Source of the DNA: Streptomyces antnestii
GTDB taxonomy: Bacteria; Actinomycetota; Actinomycetes; Streptomycetales; Streptomycetaceae
DNA length: 64,000 nucleotides
NCBI RefSeq assembly: GCF_004005495.1
Contig: NZ_RZYA01000010.1
Location: forward strand, 186,001 to 250,000
Direction of reading: 5' to 3'
Shown here: piece after piece, positions 33,667-42,157 of the stretch
Layout of the letters: the number at the start of each line of letters is the position of its first letter
Position numbering within the stretch: position 1 is the stretch's first letter
Translations under genes and position numbers: made by a program
Notes under the pieces: generated by a model
What the model was told of the DNA's origin: nothing
Databases searched by the model: none
Seen by the model: only the letters and a program-made list of their open reading frames with translations

Positions 33667-34257
33667 ACCGAGCGCCTCGTCCAGGAACTCCCGTACGTGG
33701 GACAGGATCCGGCCGCGGTCCGTGCCGCGCAGGCCGATCGCGACGTGGATGGAGAAGCCGTCGAGCAGCGCCCGCAGCCGGGACGCGAAGCGGTCGGGAT
33801 CGAGCGACGGGATCTCGCCGCTGGAGATGCCCTCGGCGAGCAGGGCGACGAGGTCGCGGTGCCAGGCCCGCTCGATCGCGGCCTGCCGCTCGCGCGCGTC
33901 GTCGTCCGCGTTCTGCGAGCGGTTCCAGACCTCCAGCCACAGCGTCCAGTGCGGATCACCCTCCGCGTCGGGGACGTACAGGTCGACGTAGGCGTCGATG
34001 CGCTCGCGGACCGTGCCGCCGCCGACGAGGAGCCGCGCCCGCTCCCCGCCGAGGCGGCCCTCGCTCCACTCCAGGGTCCGCAGCAGCAGCTCGTCCTTGG
34101 AACCGAAGTAGTAGAGCAGATGGCCGCTGCTCATGCCGACCTCGCGGCCGAGCGCGGCCATGGTGAGCTTCTCCAGGCCGCGCTCGGCGATCATCTCCAT
34201 GGCGGCGGCGAGGACTTCTTCGCGCGGAGGGGCGTGCTTCCGGCGGGCCTGGGCCAC
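33664..34257 (-). CDS. TetR family transcriptional regulator (urease/agmatine operon)
   Basis: 197 residues: an N-terminal TetR DNA-binding domain (REEVLAAAMEMIAERGLEKLTMAALGREVGMSSGHLLYYFGSKDELLLRTLEW) and a C-terminal ligand domain. GTG 34257 is chosen because AGGAG lies 5 bases upstream; a longer frame from 34329 would overlap the agmatine deiminase gene. It is the last gene of the ureAB-ureC-aguA run, 19 bases after aguA, and is a good candidate to bind the two palindromes at 37836-37852 and 37916-37931 in front of that run. The stop codon is formed by the inserted element. Confidence 0.88.
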   Translation of the reverse strand: MAQARRKHAPPREEVLAAAMEMIAERGLEKLTMAALGREVGMSSGHLLYYFGSKDELLLRTLEWSEGRLGGERARLLVGGGTVRERIDAYVDLYVPDAEGDPHWTLWLEVWNRSQNADDDARERQAAIERAWHRDLVALLAEGISSGEIPSLDPDRFASRLRALLDGFSIHVAIGLRGTDRGRILSHVREFLDEALG

Positions 34258-34276
34258 GGGGACTCCTGCGGATGTT

Positions 34277-35308
34277 TCAGTGTGCGGACGTGATCTTCGG
34301 CTGCTGCTGGGTGATGCAGTGGATGCCACCGCCCCCGGCGAAGATCGTACGGGCGTCCACGAGCTGCACGGTCCGGTCCGGGAAGAGACCGCGGAAGATC
34401 CCGGCCGCGACCTCGTCGTTCGGGTCGTCGAACGAGCACAGGACGACGCCGTCGTTGCACAGGTAGTGGTTGATGTACGAGTAGTCGACCCAGCCCTCGT
34501 CGTCCTTGAGGACGGTCGGCGCGGGGACCTCGACGACCTCCAGGGGCCGGCCCTTGGCGTCGGTCTCGCCCTTGAGCTGGGCGATGAGCTGCAGGCTCAG
34601 CTCGTGGTCGGGGTGGGCGGAGTCCTGCTGCGAGTGGACCAGGACGACGCCGGGCGCGGCGAACGCGGCGACGATGTCGACGTGGCCGCGGGTGCCGTAC
34701 GTGCCGTAGTCGCCGGCCAGGCCGCGCGGCAGCCAGATCGCCTTGGTGGTGCCGAGCCGGGCGTGGATCTCCTGCTCGACCTCGGCCTTGGTGAGGCCGG
34801 GGTTGCGGTCGGGGTCGAGCTGCACGGTCTCGGTGAGGAGCACGGTGCCCTCGCCGTCGACGTGGATGCCGCCGCCCTCGTTGACGAGCGAGGTGGAGTG
34901 GACGGGCACGCCGGCGAGGTCCGCTATGTGGCGGGCGATCTTCGAGTCGTGCTCCCAGACGGCCCAGTCCTGGGCGCCCCAGCCGTTGAACGTCCAGTCG
35001 ACGGCGGCCAGTTCACCGTCGTCGCCGACGACGAACGTGGGGCCGATGTCGCGCATCCACGCGTCGTCGAGGTCGCGCTCGACGAGGTCGATGTCGTCGC
35101 CGAGGAGCGCGCGGGCCGAGTCGGTCTGGCCGGTGCCGACCACGACCGTGACCGGCTCGAAGCCGCGTACGGCGCGGGCGACGGACGCCCAGGCCTCGCG
35201 CGCCTCGGCCAGCTCGGCGTCGTTGGTGAAGGTCGGGTTGGGGCTCGGCCACGCCATCCAGGTGCGCTCGTGCGGGGCCCACTCGGGGGGCATGTGGAAG
35301 CTGCTCAT
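34277..35308 (-). CDS. aguA: Agmatine deiminase
   Basis: A 343-residue enzyme of the peptidyl-arginine-deiminase-like fold. Conserved segments are MPPEWAPHERTWMAWPS, the NEGGGIHVDGEGT region with the catalytic Glu, GTRGHVDIVAAF with the catalytic His, and GGGGIHCITQQQP with the nucleophile Cys near the C-terminus. It converts agmatine to N-carbamoylputrescine and ammonia. ATG 35308 lies 10 bases after the ureC stop, so it is cotranscribed with the urease-like genes, linking polyamine breakdown to urea or ureide nitrogen. Confidence 0.93.
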   Translation of the reverse strand: MSSFHMPPEWAPHERTWMAWPSPNPTFTNDAELAEAREAWASVARAVRGFEPVTVVVGTGQTDSARALLGDDIDLVERDLDDAWMRDIGPTFVVGDDGELAAVDWTFNGWGAQDWAVWEHDSKIARHIADLAGVPVHSTSLVNEGGGIHVDGEGTVLLTETVQLDPDRNPGLTKAEVEQEIHARLGTTKAIWLPRGLAGDYGTYGTRGHVDIVAAFAAPGVVLVHSQQDSAHPDHELSLQLIAQLKGETDAKGRPLEVVEVPAPTVLKDDEGWVDYSYINHYLCNDGVVLCSFDDPNDEVAAGIFRGLFPDRTVQLVDARTIFAGGGGIHCITQQQPKITSAH

Positions 35309-35318
35309 GAGGGGGTCC

Positions 35319-37052
35319 TCACAGGAAGTAGAGACGGTTCAGGGAGACGGAGTCGGCCGGTTCGGACTGGACGGGACTGCCGTCGAGGGTGACGAGTCCG
35401 GTGCGCTGGTCGACGTCGATGGAGCCGGTGCGGGAGTTGAGGCGCAGGTCGGCGGGGCCGATGCCGCGGGTGCCGCGGACGGCGACGCGACGGCGGCGGG
35501 TGGGCATCTTGTCGTTGCCCTGGTCGATGGCGGCCTGGGCGACGAAGGCGACGGAGATGTCCGCGGCCGTCGCGCCGTACGAGCCGAACTGCGGCCCCAG
35601 GACGAGGGGTTCGCAGGTGTCGGTGGCCGCGTTCGGGTCGCCGACGACGCCGTACGCGGGGAAGCCGGACTTGAGGACGAGCTGGGGCTTGGCGCCGAAG
35701 AACTCGGGGCGCCACAGCACGATGTCGGCGAGCTTGCCGACCTCGATGGAGCCGATCTCGTGGGAGAGGCCGTGCGCGATGGCGGGGTTGATGGTCAGCT
35801 TCGCCATGTAGCGCAGGACGCGCGCGTTGTCGTCGTGCGCGCCGTCGCCGTCCATCGGGCCGAGTTCGCCCTTCATCTTCGCGGCCATGGCGAAGGTGCG
35901 GCGCACGGTCTCGCCGGCGCGGCCCATGCCCTGCGCGTCCGAGGACGTGATGCCGATGGCGCCCAGGTCGTGCAGGACGTCCTCGGCGCCCATCGTCCCG
36001 GCGCGGATCCGGTCGCGGGCCATCGCGGCGTCGCCCGGCAGGTCGGTCTTCAGGTCGTGGACCGAGACGATCATGCCGTAGTGCTCGGCGACGGCGTCGC
36101 GGCCGAAGGGCAGGGTGGGGTTGGTGGACGACCCGATGACGTTCGGGACGCCGGCCATCTTCAGGACGTTCGGTACGTGTCCGCCGCCGCAGCCCTCGAT
36201 GTGGAAGGCGTGGATGGTCCGCCCCTCGAGCACCTTCAGGGTGTCCTCGACCGACAGGCACTCGTTCAGGCCGTCGCTGTGCAGGGCGACCTGGACGTCG
36301 TGCTCCTCGGCGACGCGCAGGGCGGTGTCCAGGGCGCGGGTGTGGGCGCCCATGTCCTCGTGCACCTTGAAGCCGGACGCGCCGCCCTCGGCGAGCGCCT
36401 CGACGAGCGGGGCGTCGTGCGAGGACGAACCCCGGCCGAGGAAGCCGATGTTGACGGGCCAGGCGTCGAAGGCGTTGAAGGCGTGGCGCAGCGCCCAGGG
36501 CGAGTTGACACCGACGCCCCACACGGGCCCGAACTCCTGGCCGATGATCGTGGTGACGCCGGAGGCGAGCGACGCCTCCATGATCCGTGGCGACAGCAGG
36601 TGTACGTGGGTGTCGACGGCGCCCGCGGTGGCGATGAGGCCCTCGCCGGACACGATGGACGTGCCGGTGCCGACGACGACGTCGACGCCGTCGAGGGTGT
36701 CGGGGTTGCCGGCGCGCCCGATGGCGTGGATCCGGCCCTCGCGGATGCCGATGGAAACCTTCCGGATCCCCTGCACAGCGTCGATCACGACGACGTTGCT
36801 GATCACGACATCGCAGGTCTCGCGGACGGCGGCGGCCTTGAGGTGCAGTCCGTCGCGGGCCGTCTTGCCGAACCCGGCCAGGAACTCGTCGCCGTACGCC
36901 TGCGCGTCGGACTCGACCCGGACGGTCAGGCCCGAGTCGCCGAGGCGGACGCGGTCACCGGCGCGCGGGCCGTGGGTCGCGGCGTACGCGTGGGGGTCGA
37001 TGTGCCGGCTGCCCGGCGCGCAGTGATCGCTGTGCTTGGTGGGCCTGCTCAT
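35319..37052 (-). CDS. ureC: Urease alpha subunit, divergent (non-canonical) type
   Basis: 577 residues covering the whole UreC family. All nickel ligands can be found: DTHVH (two His), GFKVHEDMGAH (carbamylated Lys and His), HSDGLNE, FHIEGCGGGH and SSDAQGMG (Asp). However, the GGGTGPAAGT-type loop of classical ureases is replaced by GQEFGPVWGVGVNSPW. By an ungapped by-eye comparison with Klebsiella UreC, the flap Cys of VCHHLD becomes Val (SVHDLK) while the catalytic His stays. The ATG start overlaps the ureAB stop (ATGA). No ureE, ureF, ureG or ureD accompanies it, so metal insertion would depend on genes elsewhere, or the protein may not be a classical urease. Confidence 0.9.
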   Translation of the reverse strand: MSRPTKHSDHCAPGSRHIDPHAYAATHGPRAGDRVRLGDSGLTVRVESDAQAYGDEFLAGFGKTARDGLHLKAAAVRETCDVVISNVVVIDAVQGIRKVSIGIREGRIHAIGRAGNPDTLDGVDVVVGTGTSIVSGEGLIATAGAVDTHVHLLSPRIMEASLASGVTTIIGQEFGPVWGVGVNSPWALRHAFNAFDAWPVNIGFLGRGSSSHDAPLVEALAEGGASGFKVHEDMGAHTRALDTALRVAEEHDVQVALHSDGLNECLSVEDTLKVLEGRTIHAFHIEGCGGGHVPNVLKMAGVPNVIGSSTNPTLPFGRDAVAEHYGMIVSVHDLKTDLPGDAAMARDRIRAGTMGAEDVLHDLGAIGITSSDAQGMGRAGETVRRTFAMAAKMKGELGPMDGDGAHDDNARVLRYMAKLTINPAIAHGLSHEIGSIEVGKLADIVLWRPEFFGAKPQLVLKSGFPAYGVVGDPNAATDTCEPLVLGPQFGSYGATAADISVAFVAQAAIDQGNDKMPTRRRRVAVRGTRGIGPADLRLNSRTGSIDVDQRTGLVTLDGSPVQSEPADSVSLNRLYFL

Positions 37053-37738
37053 GCGCCCGCTCCCTTCACTCCCAGATATCCGCAGGCGGCGGCCCTGCGG
37101 AGGGCCTCCGCCTTGGCGCCCGGCGCGTCCAGCGGGCCGTCGACGAGGCCGGCGAAGCCGATCGCCACGCGCGCGCCGCCGATGGGCAGCAGGCCCACCT
37201 CGACGCTCTCCCCCGGCCCGAACCGCACGGAGGACCCGGCGGGGACGGCGAGGCGCATGCCGTAGGCGGCCTCGCGGTCGAAGTCGAGGCGCGGGTTGGC
37301 CTCGAAGAAGTGGAAATGGGAGGTGACGGAGACGGGGACGGTCGCGGTGTTGGTCGCCGTGAGCGTCACCTCGGCGGGCGGGTCGTCGTGCTCGGGGCCC
37401 GGGAGCAGCGCGCCCGGCGCGTCCTCGCCGAGCGACGAGCCGATCGGGTCGCTCACGACGGCGAGCCGGGACCCGTCGTCGAAGACGGCCTCGACATGGA
37501 CCTCGGTCACGACGTCGGAGACGCCGGGGAGCACGTCGCCCGGGCCGAGGACGGAGCGGGCCGCCTCGATGGCCTCGGCGAGCCGCCGGCCGTCCCTGGC
37601 CGCCTCGCACACCGTGTCCGCGATCAGGGCCGTCGCCTCGGGGACATTGAGCCGCAGGCCCCTGGCCTTCCTGGCCCTGGCCAGCTCGGCGGCCCCGAAC
37701 AGCAGCAGCCGGTCGCGCTCCGTGGGGGTCAGACGCAC
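37049..37738 (-). CDS. ureA: Urease gamma-beta fusion subunit
   Basis: A 229-residue fusion: residues 1-100 are UreA/gamma (MRLTPTERDRLLLFGAAELARARKARGLRLNVPEA, EVHVEAVFDDG) and 115-229 are UreB/beta (SVTSHFHFFEANPRLDFDREAAYGMRLAVPAGSSVRFGPGE). Fused gamma-beta subunits are known in other actinobacteria and in Helicobacter. GTG 37738 has GGAGG nine bases upstream. It is the first gene of the ureAB-ureC-aguA-tetR operon and is divergent from the NCS1 permease across a 220-base gap with TetR-like palindromes. Confidence 0.9.
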   Translation of the reverse strand: MRLTPTERDRLLLFGAAELARARKARGLRLNVPEATALIADTVCEAARDGRRLAEAIEAARSVLGPGDVLPGVSDVVTEVHVEAVFDDGSRLAVVSDPIGSSLGEDAPGALLPGPEHDDPPAEVTLTATNTATVPVSVTSHFHFFEANPRLDFDREAAYGMRLAVPAGSSVRFGPGESVEVGLLPIGGARVAIGFAGLVDGPLDAPGAKAEALRRAAACGYLGVKGAGA

Positions 37739-37835
37739 GCCACCACACCTCCGTGTCCCAAGTCGTTGCCTGAAGCCGTCCCGCCCGCTGTCCGTCGCTT
37801 TCGACGTGAGCCACTACCACTGGACGGGCTTCAAT

Positions 37836-37852
37836 TTAGAGCATCACTCTAA
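37836..37852. promoter_or_regulatory. Candidate TetR operator 1 (urease/permease divergent region)
   Basis: TTAGAGCATCACTCTAA: 6-bp perfect arms TTAGAG/CTCTAA with a 5-base centre, about 98 bases upstream of ureAB. It shares GAGC-N4-CTCTAAC with the site at 37916-37931. Confidence 0.65.
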
Positions 37853-37877
37853 CAATCGATTTCCTGTCCGTGAAGTG

Positions 37878-37906
37878 TTGACGCGCGTTGGCATGTCAGT
37901 CACATT
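37878..37906 (+). promoter_or_regulatory. Possible promoter of the NCS1 permease
   Basis: TTGACG (37878-37883), 17-base spacer, CACATT (37901-37906). It lies between the two palindromes, 56 bases before the permease ATG, so operator 2 would overlap the start of transcription. Confidence 0.45.
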
Positions 37907-37915
37907 AAAACGTCA

Positions 37916-37931
37916 TTGAGCGACGCTCTAA
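37916..37931. promoter_or_regulatory. Candidate TetR operator 2
   Basis: TTGAGCGACGCTCTAA, containing the perfect 11-bp palindrome GAGCGACGCTC. It is the second copy of the GAGC-N4-CTCTAAC motif, 80 bases from the first and just downstream of the likely permease promoter. Confidence 0.65.
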
Positions 37932-37961
37932 CTCGTGAATCCGCCCCCCAGGAGAGCACGC

Positions 37962-39410
37962 ATGCCGATCGAAACGCGCGGTGTCGACACCGTCCCGGAC
38001 GAAGAACGCACGAGTCGTCCACGGGACCTGGTCAGCATCCTTCTCGGCTCCAACCTCGCGCTCGGCGTGATCATCTTCGGCGCGCTGCCGGTGACGTTCG
38101 GTCTCGGATGGTGGGACTCCTTCACGGCGCTGGTCACCGGCACCGTCGTCGGCAGCATCCTCGTCGCGCCGCTCTCCCTGGTCTCCCTGCGCACCGCGAC
38201 CAACCTCTCCACCAGCAGTGGCGGGGCCTTCGGCGTACGGGGCCGGCTCCTCGGCTCGATCATCGGCCTGCTGCTCTCCCTCGGCTACACCGCGCTGACC
38301 CTCTGGGTCGGCGGTGACTCGGTGGTCGGCGCCCTGCACCGCGTCGTCGGGCTCCCCGCGAACGGCGTGACCACCGGCATCGTCTACGCCGTGCTGGCCT
38401 TCGCCACCGCCTTCGGCGCCGTGTTCGGCTTCCGGCTGCTGCTCCGTATGAGCCGGGTACTGGCCATCGGGATGACGATCCTGCTGATCCTGGGCGTCGT
38501 CGCCTACGCACCGCACTTCACCACCGCCGCGCCCGATCCGAGCGGCTACGCGCTGGGCGGCTTCTGGCCGACCTGGATCCTCTCCGCCGTCGCCGCGGGC
38601 CTCAGCGGTCCGATCGCCTTCATCACCCTGCTCGGCGACTACACCCGCTACATCTCGCCCAGGCGCCACAGCAGCAAGGCCGTCTACCTGTGCACCTACG
38701 CGGGCCTGATGGCCGGCCTGCTGATCCCGCAGCTGTTCGGCACGTTCAGCGCCATCGCCGTGCACGCCGACGACTGGGCCGTGGGCCTCGTCTCGGCGGC
38801 CCCGGGCTGGTACCTGGTCCCGCTGGTGCTCGCCGCGTCCGCCGGCTCGGTCGGCAACGCCGGTCTGATGCTCTACAGCATGGGCCTGGACATGGACGCG
38901 ATCCTGCCGAAGGCGAGCCGCACCCAGTGCACGTACGTCATCGCCGGCGCCTCCACCGTCCTCGTCTACGCCGGCCACTTCCTGTGGAACGCGACGGACG
39001 CCATGACCGCGTTCGTACTGATCCTGACCGCCCTCGGCACCCCGTGGGCGGTCATCACGCTGCTCAACCACTTCCGCTGCAAGGGCGTGTACGACTCCGA
39101 GTCGCTCCAGGTCTACAACCGCGGCACCGTCGGAGGCATCTACTGGTTCCAGGCCGGCTGGAACGTCCGCGCCGCCGTCGCCTGGGCGATCGGCGCGATC
39201 GTCGGCGTCCTCTGCGTCGACGCGACCCCGACCTACACCGGCCCCCTGGTCGCGCACACCGGTGGTATCGACTTCAGCTTCCTGCTGTCCGCCACCATCA
39301 CGACCGTCGCCTACCTGACGCTGAACATCGGGCAGAAGCCCCCCACTGTCCCGGCCACCACCGAGGCGGCGCAGCCGGCGGCGGAGGCCGTGGCGGCCGC
39401 GACCCGATGA
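37962..39410 (+). CDS. NCS1-family permease (cytosine/purine/allantoin type)
   Basis: A 482-residue, 12-helix transporter of the nucleobase:cation symporter-1 family. LVSILLGSNLALGVIIFGALPVTFGLGWWDS in TM1, LSTSSGGAFGVRGRLLGS in TM3 and FITLLGDYTRYISPRRHSSKAV in the middle are NCS1 features. Substrates of the family are cytosine, purines, allantoin, hydantoins or thiamine; next to a urease operon, a ureide or purine is a reasonable guess. ATG 37962 has AGGAG seven bases upstream; a GTG at 37935 is less likely. The last seven residues and the stop are encoded inside the 23-bp inverted repeat at 39392-39445. Confidence 0.9.
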   Translation: MPIETRGVDTVPDEERTSRPRDLVSILLGSNLALGVIIFGALPVTFGLGWWDSFTALVTGTVVGSILVAPLSLVSLRTATNLSTSSGGAFGVRGRLLGSIIGLLLSLGYTALTLWVGGDSVVGALHRVVGLPANGVTTGIVYAVLAFATAFGAVFGFRLLLRMSRVLAIGMTILLILGVVAYAPHFTTAAPDPSGYALGGFWPTWILSAVAAGLSGPIAFITLLGDYTRYISPRRHSSKAVYLCTYAGLMAGLLIPQLFGTFSAIAVHADDWAVGLVSAAPGWYLVPLVLAASAGSVGNAGLMLYSMGLDMDAILPKASRTQCTYVIAGASTVLVYAGHFLWNATDAMTAFVLILTALGTPWAVITLLNHFRCKGVYDSESLQVYNRGTVGGIYWFQAGWNVRAAVAWAIGAIVGVLCVDATPTYTGPLVAHTGGIDFSFLLSATITTVAYLTLNIGQKPPTVPATTEAAQPAAEAVAAATR

Positions 39411-39445
39411 CGCCTCCGGCGGGGCGTCATCGGGTCGCGGCCGCC
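39392..39445. terminator. 23-bp perfect inverted repeat overlapping the permease stop codon
   Basis: Arms 39392-39414 and 39423-39445 are perfect complements with an 8-base loop; the permease TGA (39408-39410) lies in the left arm. The G+C-rich stem has no U tract, the form often seen at streptomycete gene ends. It probably terminates or stabilises the permease transcript. Confidence 0.75.
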
Positions 39446-39484
39446 GGGACACCACCGTCCCACCGCGCACACCCGAGATGACAG

Positions 39485-39515
39485 ATGACCCGGCAACTCG
39501 ACGTTGCCGGGTCAT
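39485..39515. terminator. Bidirectional terminator between the NCS1 permease and ilvE
   Basis: Perfect 13-bp stem ATGACCCGGCAAC/GTTGCCGGGTCAT with a 5-base loop, followed on the plus strand by TCGTTCTC. It sits in the middle of the convergent gap, 55 bases after the ilvE stop. Confidence 0.75.
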
Positions 39516-39570
39516 TCGTTCTCACCACGATGCGCTCGCCCCCGCCGGCGGGCCGGCGGGGTGTCCGGGA

Positions 39571-40659
39571 CTAGCCCAGCGGGTGCATCCAGCCGTGCTT
39601 GTCCTCGGTCGTGCCGCGCTGGATGTCGAGGAGGGCCTCGCGCAGCTTCAGCGTGACCTTGCCGGGCTCGCCCGCCGACTGCTGCCACTCGCCGCCGGCG
39701 CGCTTGACGGTGCCGACGGGGGTGATCACGGCGGCGGTGCCGCAGGCGAAGACCTCGGTCAGCGTGCCGTTCTCGGTGTCGGCCTGCCACTGGTCGATGG
39801 AGACGCGGCCCTCGACGGACTCGAAGCCGAGGTCGCGGGCGACCGTGAGGAGCGAGTCACGGGTGACGCCCGCGAGGAGCGAACCGGTCAGCTCCGGGGT
39901 GACGATCTTGTCCCCGTACACGAAGTACAGGTTCATGCCGCCCAGCTCCTCGACCCACTTGTGCTCGACGGCGTCGAGGTAGGCGACCTGGTCGCAGCCG
40001 TGGGCGCTGGCCTCGGCCTGGGCGAGCAGGGACGCCGCGTAGTTGCCGCCGGTCTTGGCGTCGCCCATGCCGCCGGGGACGGCGCGGACGCGGTCCTCGG
40101 ACAGCCAGATCGACACCGGCTTGACGCCACCGGCGAAGTAGGCGCCCGCGGGCGAGGCGATCACGATGAAGAGGTACTCGTTGGCGGGCTTCACGCCCAG
40201 GCCGACCTCGGTCGCGATCATGAAGGGACGCAGGTAGAGGGACTCCTCGCCGCCGTGCGCCGGGACCCACGCCTTGTCCTGCTGGACCAGCAGGTCGCAC
40301 GCCTCGATGAACGTCTCGACCGGCAGTTCGGGCATCGCCAGACGGCGGGCCGAGGCCTGGAAGCGCTTGGCGTTCATCTCGGGGCGGAAGGTGGCGACGC
40401 CACCGTCGGGCTGCCGGTAGGCCTTGAGGCCCTCGAAGATCTCCTGCGCGTAGTGCAGGACGTTGGTCGCCGGGTCGAGGGAGAGCGGCCCGTACGGCAC
40501 GAGCTGTCCGTCGTGCCAGCCGCGGCCCTCGGTCCACTTGATCGTCACCATGTGGTCGGTGAAGTGGCGGCCGAATCCGGGGCCGGCCAGGATCGCCTCA
40601 CGCTCCGCGTCGGACAGCGGGGTGGAGGAGGGCTTGAGCTCGATCGTGGGCGTCGTCAT
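39571..40659 (-). CDS. ilvE: Branched-chain amino acid aminotransferase
   Basis: A 362-residue fold-type IV PLP enzyme of the BCAT group. The PLP lysine is in GDAKTGGNYAAS; HYAQEIFEGLKAYR, YLRPFMIATE and FACGTAAVITPVG are conserved active-site segments. It catalyses the last step of Leu, Ile and Val synthesis with glutamate as donor, and the first step of their breakdown. ATG 40659 has AAGGA upstream; an 18-residue longer frame lacks a ribosome site. It lies downstream of leuB on the same strand, 291 bases away, with a hairpin between, so it probably has its own promoter. Confidence 0.95.
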   Translation of the reverse strand: MTTPTIELKPSSTPLSDAEREAILAGPGFGRHFTDHMVTIKWTEGRGWHDGQLVPYGPLSLDPATNVLHYAQEIFEGLKAYRQPDGGVATFRPEMNAKRFQASARRLAMPELPVETFIEACDLLVQQDKAWVPAHGGEESLYLRPFMIATEVGLGVKPANEYLFIVIASPAGAYFAGGVKPVSIWLSEDRVRAVPGGMGDAKTGGNYAASLLAQAEASAHGCDQVAYLDAVEHKWVEELGGMNLYFVYGDKIVTPELTGSLLAGVTRDSLLTVARDLGFESVEGRVSIDQWQADTENGTLTEVFACGTAAVITPVGTVKRAGGEWQQSAGEPGKVTLKLREALLDIQRGTTEDKHGWMHPLG

Positions 40660-40880
40660 GGTTGCGTGTCCTTCACCGGTTGTGTGTGACGGACCGCATC
40701 CACGCTCGCGCAACGGAAGCCCGAACCAACCGACTACTTGGTCGTCCGAGCTTCTGCGTTCACCGCGGCCCCACGTTCGATTATCGCTCGTGAGGTCCGG
40801 CGCACGAAAACTGCCCGTACGGGTGCGGCGTGAGGTGCGGTCCTGGGGTTGATGGTGGCACCCGGGGACCGCAAAGGTGA

Positions 40881-40911
40881 AGCCGCCGGGTGCGGAAGCG
40901 ACCCGGCGGCT
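40881..40911 (-). terminator. Terminator hairpin after leuB
   Basis: Perfect 11-bp stem AGCCGCCGGGT/ACCCGGCGGCT with a 9-base loop, 39 bases past the leuB stop, followed on that strand by TCACCTTT. The remainder of 40660-40880 should contain the ilvE promoter, but I cannot name its boxes. Confidence 0.65.
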
Positions 40912-40950
40912 ACTTAAATGCTGGAAGTGCTCTAAGTGGCTCGGCGGGTG

Positions 40951-42000
40951 TCAGCCGGCTACTCGGCCGGCGAGCGCGTCGCCGATCTCGTCGGTCGTAC
41001 GCGCCGTGGTGCCGCGCTCGGCCAGGTCGGCGGAGACGGCGTCCTCGATACGGACGGCCTCGGCCTCGTAGCCGAGGTGGCGCAGCAGGAGCGCGACGGA
41101 CAGGACGGTGGCCGTGGGGTCGGCCTTGCCCTGGCCGGCGATGTCGGGGGCCGAGCCGTGGACCGGCTCGAACATCGACGGGAACTCGCGGGACGGGTTG
41201 ATGTTCCCGGAGGCCGCGACGCCGATGCCGCCGGAGACGGCCGCGGCGAGGTCGGTGATGATGTCGCCGAAGAGGTTGTCGGTGACGATCACGTCGAAGC
41301 GCTCGGGGTCGGTGACGAGGAAGATCGTCGCCGCGTCCACGTGCAGGTAGTCGGTGGTGACCTCGGGGAACTCGGCCGCCACCTTGTTGAAGATGTTCGT
41401 CCACAGGTGGCCCGCGAAGGACAGCACGTTGTTCTTGTGGACCAGCGTGAGCTTCTTGCGGGGGCGGGCCTGGGCGCGGGCGAACGCGTCACGGACCACA
41501 CGCTCGACACCGAAGGCCGTGTTGACGGAGACCTCGGTGGCGACCTCGTGCGGGGTGCCGGTGCGGATCGAGCCGCCGTTACCCGTGTACGGGCCCTCGG
41601 TGCCCTCGCGGACCACGATGAAGTCGATCTCCGGCTCGCCCTTGAGGGGCGTCGCCACACCCGGGAGCAGCTTGCTCGGGCGGAGGTTGACGTGGTGGTC
41701 GAAGAGGAAGCGGAGCTTGAGCAGGAAGCCGCGCTCCAGGACGCCGGACGGGACCGAGGGGTCACCGATGGCGCCGAGCAGGATGGCGTCGTGCTGCTTG
41801 AGGGCCTCGGCGTCCGCGTCGGTGAGGGTCTCACCGGTGGCGTGGTAGCGCCGCGCGCCGAAGTCGTACTCCTTGGTCTCCAGCTTCACATCCTGCGGGA
41901 GGACGGCGCCGAGGACCTTGAGCCCCTGGGCCACGACCTCCTGGCCGATGCCGTCACCGGGGATCACTGCGAGATTGAGGATGCGAGAGCTTGCCGACAT
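40951..42000 (-). CDS. leuB: 3-isopropylmalate dehydrogenase
   Basis: A 349-residue isocitrate/isopropylmalate dehydrogenase family enzyme: LAVIPGDGIGQEVV at the N-terminus, GAIGDP, LRPSKLLPG, FIVVREGTEGPYTGNGG with the substrate Arg, VHKNNVL, and DNLFGDIITDLAAAVSGGIGVAASGNINP with metal Asp residues. NAD-binding is supported by HGSAPDIAGQGKADP. It oxidises 3-isopropylmalate in leucine synthesis. Length is normal. ATG 42000; the ribosome site is weak. It is divergent from the phosphatase gene at 42158. Confidence 0.96.
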   Translation of the reverse strand: MSASSRILNLAVIPGDGIGQEVVAQGLKVLGAVLPQDVKLETKEYDFGARRYHATGETLTDADAEALKQHDAILLGAIGDPSVPSGVLERGFLLKLRFLFDHHVNLRPSKLLPGVATPLKGEPEIDFIVVREGTEGPYTGNGGSIRTGTPHEVATEVSVNTAFGVERVVRDAFARAQARPRKKLTLVHKNNVLSFAGHLWTNIFNKVAAEFPEVTTDYLHVDAATIFLVTDPERFDVIVTDNLFGDIITDLAAAVSGGIGVAASGNINPSREFPSMFEPVHGSAPDIAGQGKADPTATVLSVALLLRHLGYEAEAVRIEDAVSADLAERGTTARTTDEIGDALAGRVAG

Positions 42001-42157
42001 ACGGGCACCCTACTCGCCGTCCCATGGAATGACACTGGCTGTCCGCCATTCGGACGGCGGTATGTGGAGTGCCGGGCCGCCGTGACTGTCGAGCCGTCAG
42101 ATTCTGTTCACCCGTAGGTATGGCCGTCGTTCCGTGTTGCTGGGAAGTTGCCTTCCT

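Noticed and set aside
36060..36090. Flap Cys-to-Ser and His-to-Val changes in UreC
   Set aside because: A first alignment suggested loss of the catalytic His. An ungapped alignment over 37 residues keeps the His and only replaces the Cys by Val, so the stronger claim was dropped.
37895..37920. GlnR box upstream of the urease operon
   Set aside because: GTCAC is present, but the second half (GAAAC six bases later) is not; only the TetR-like palindromes are convincing.
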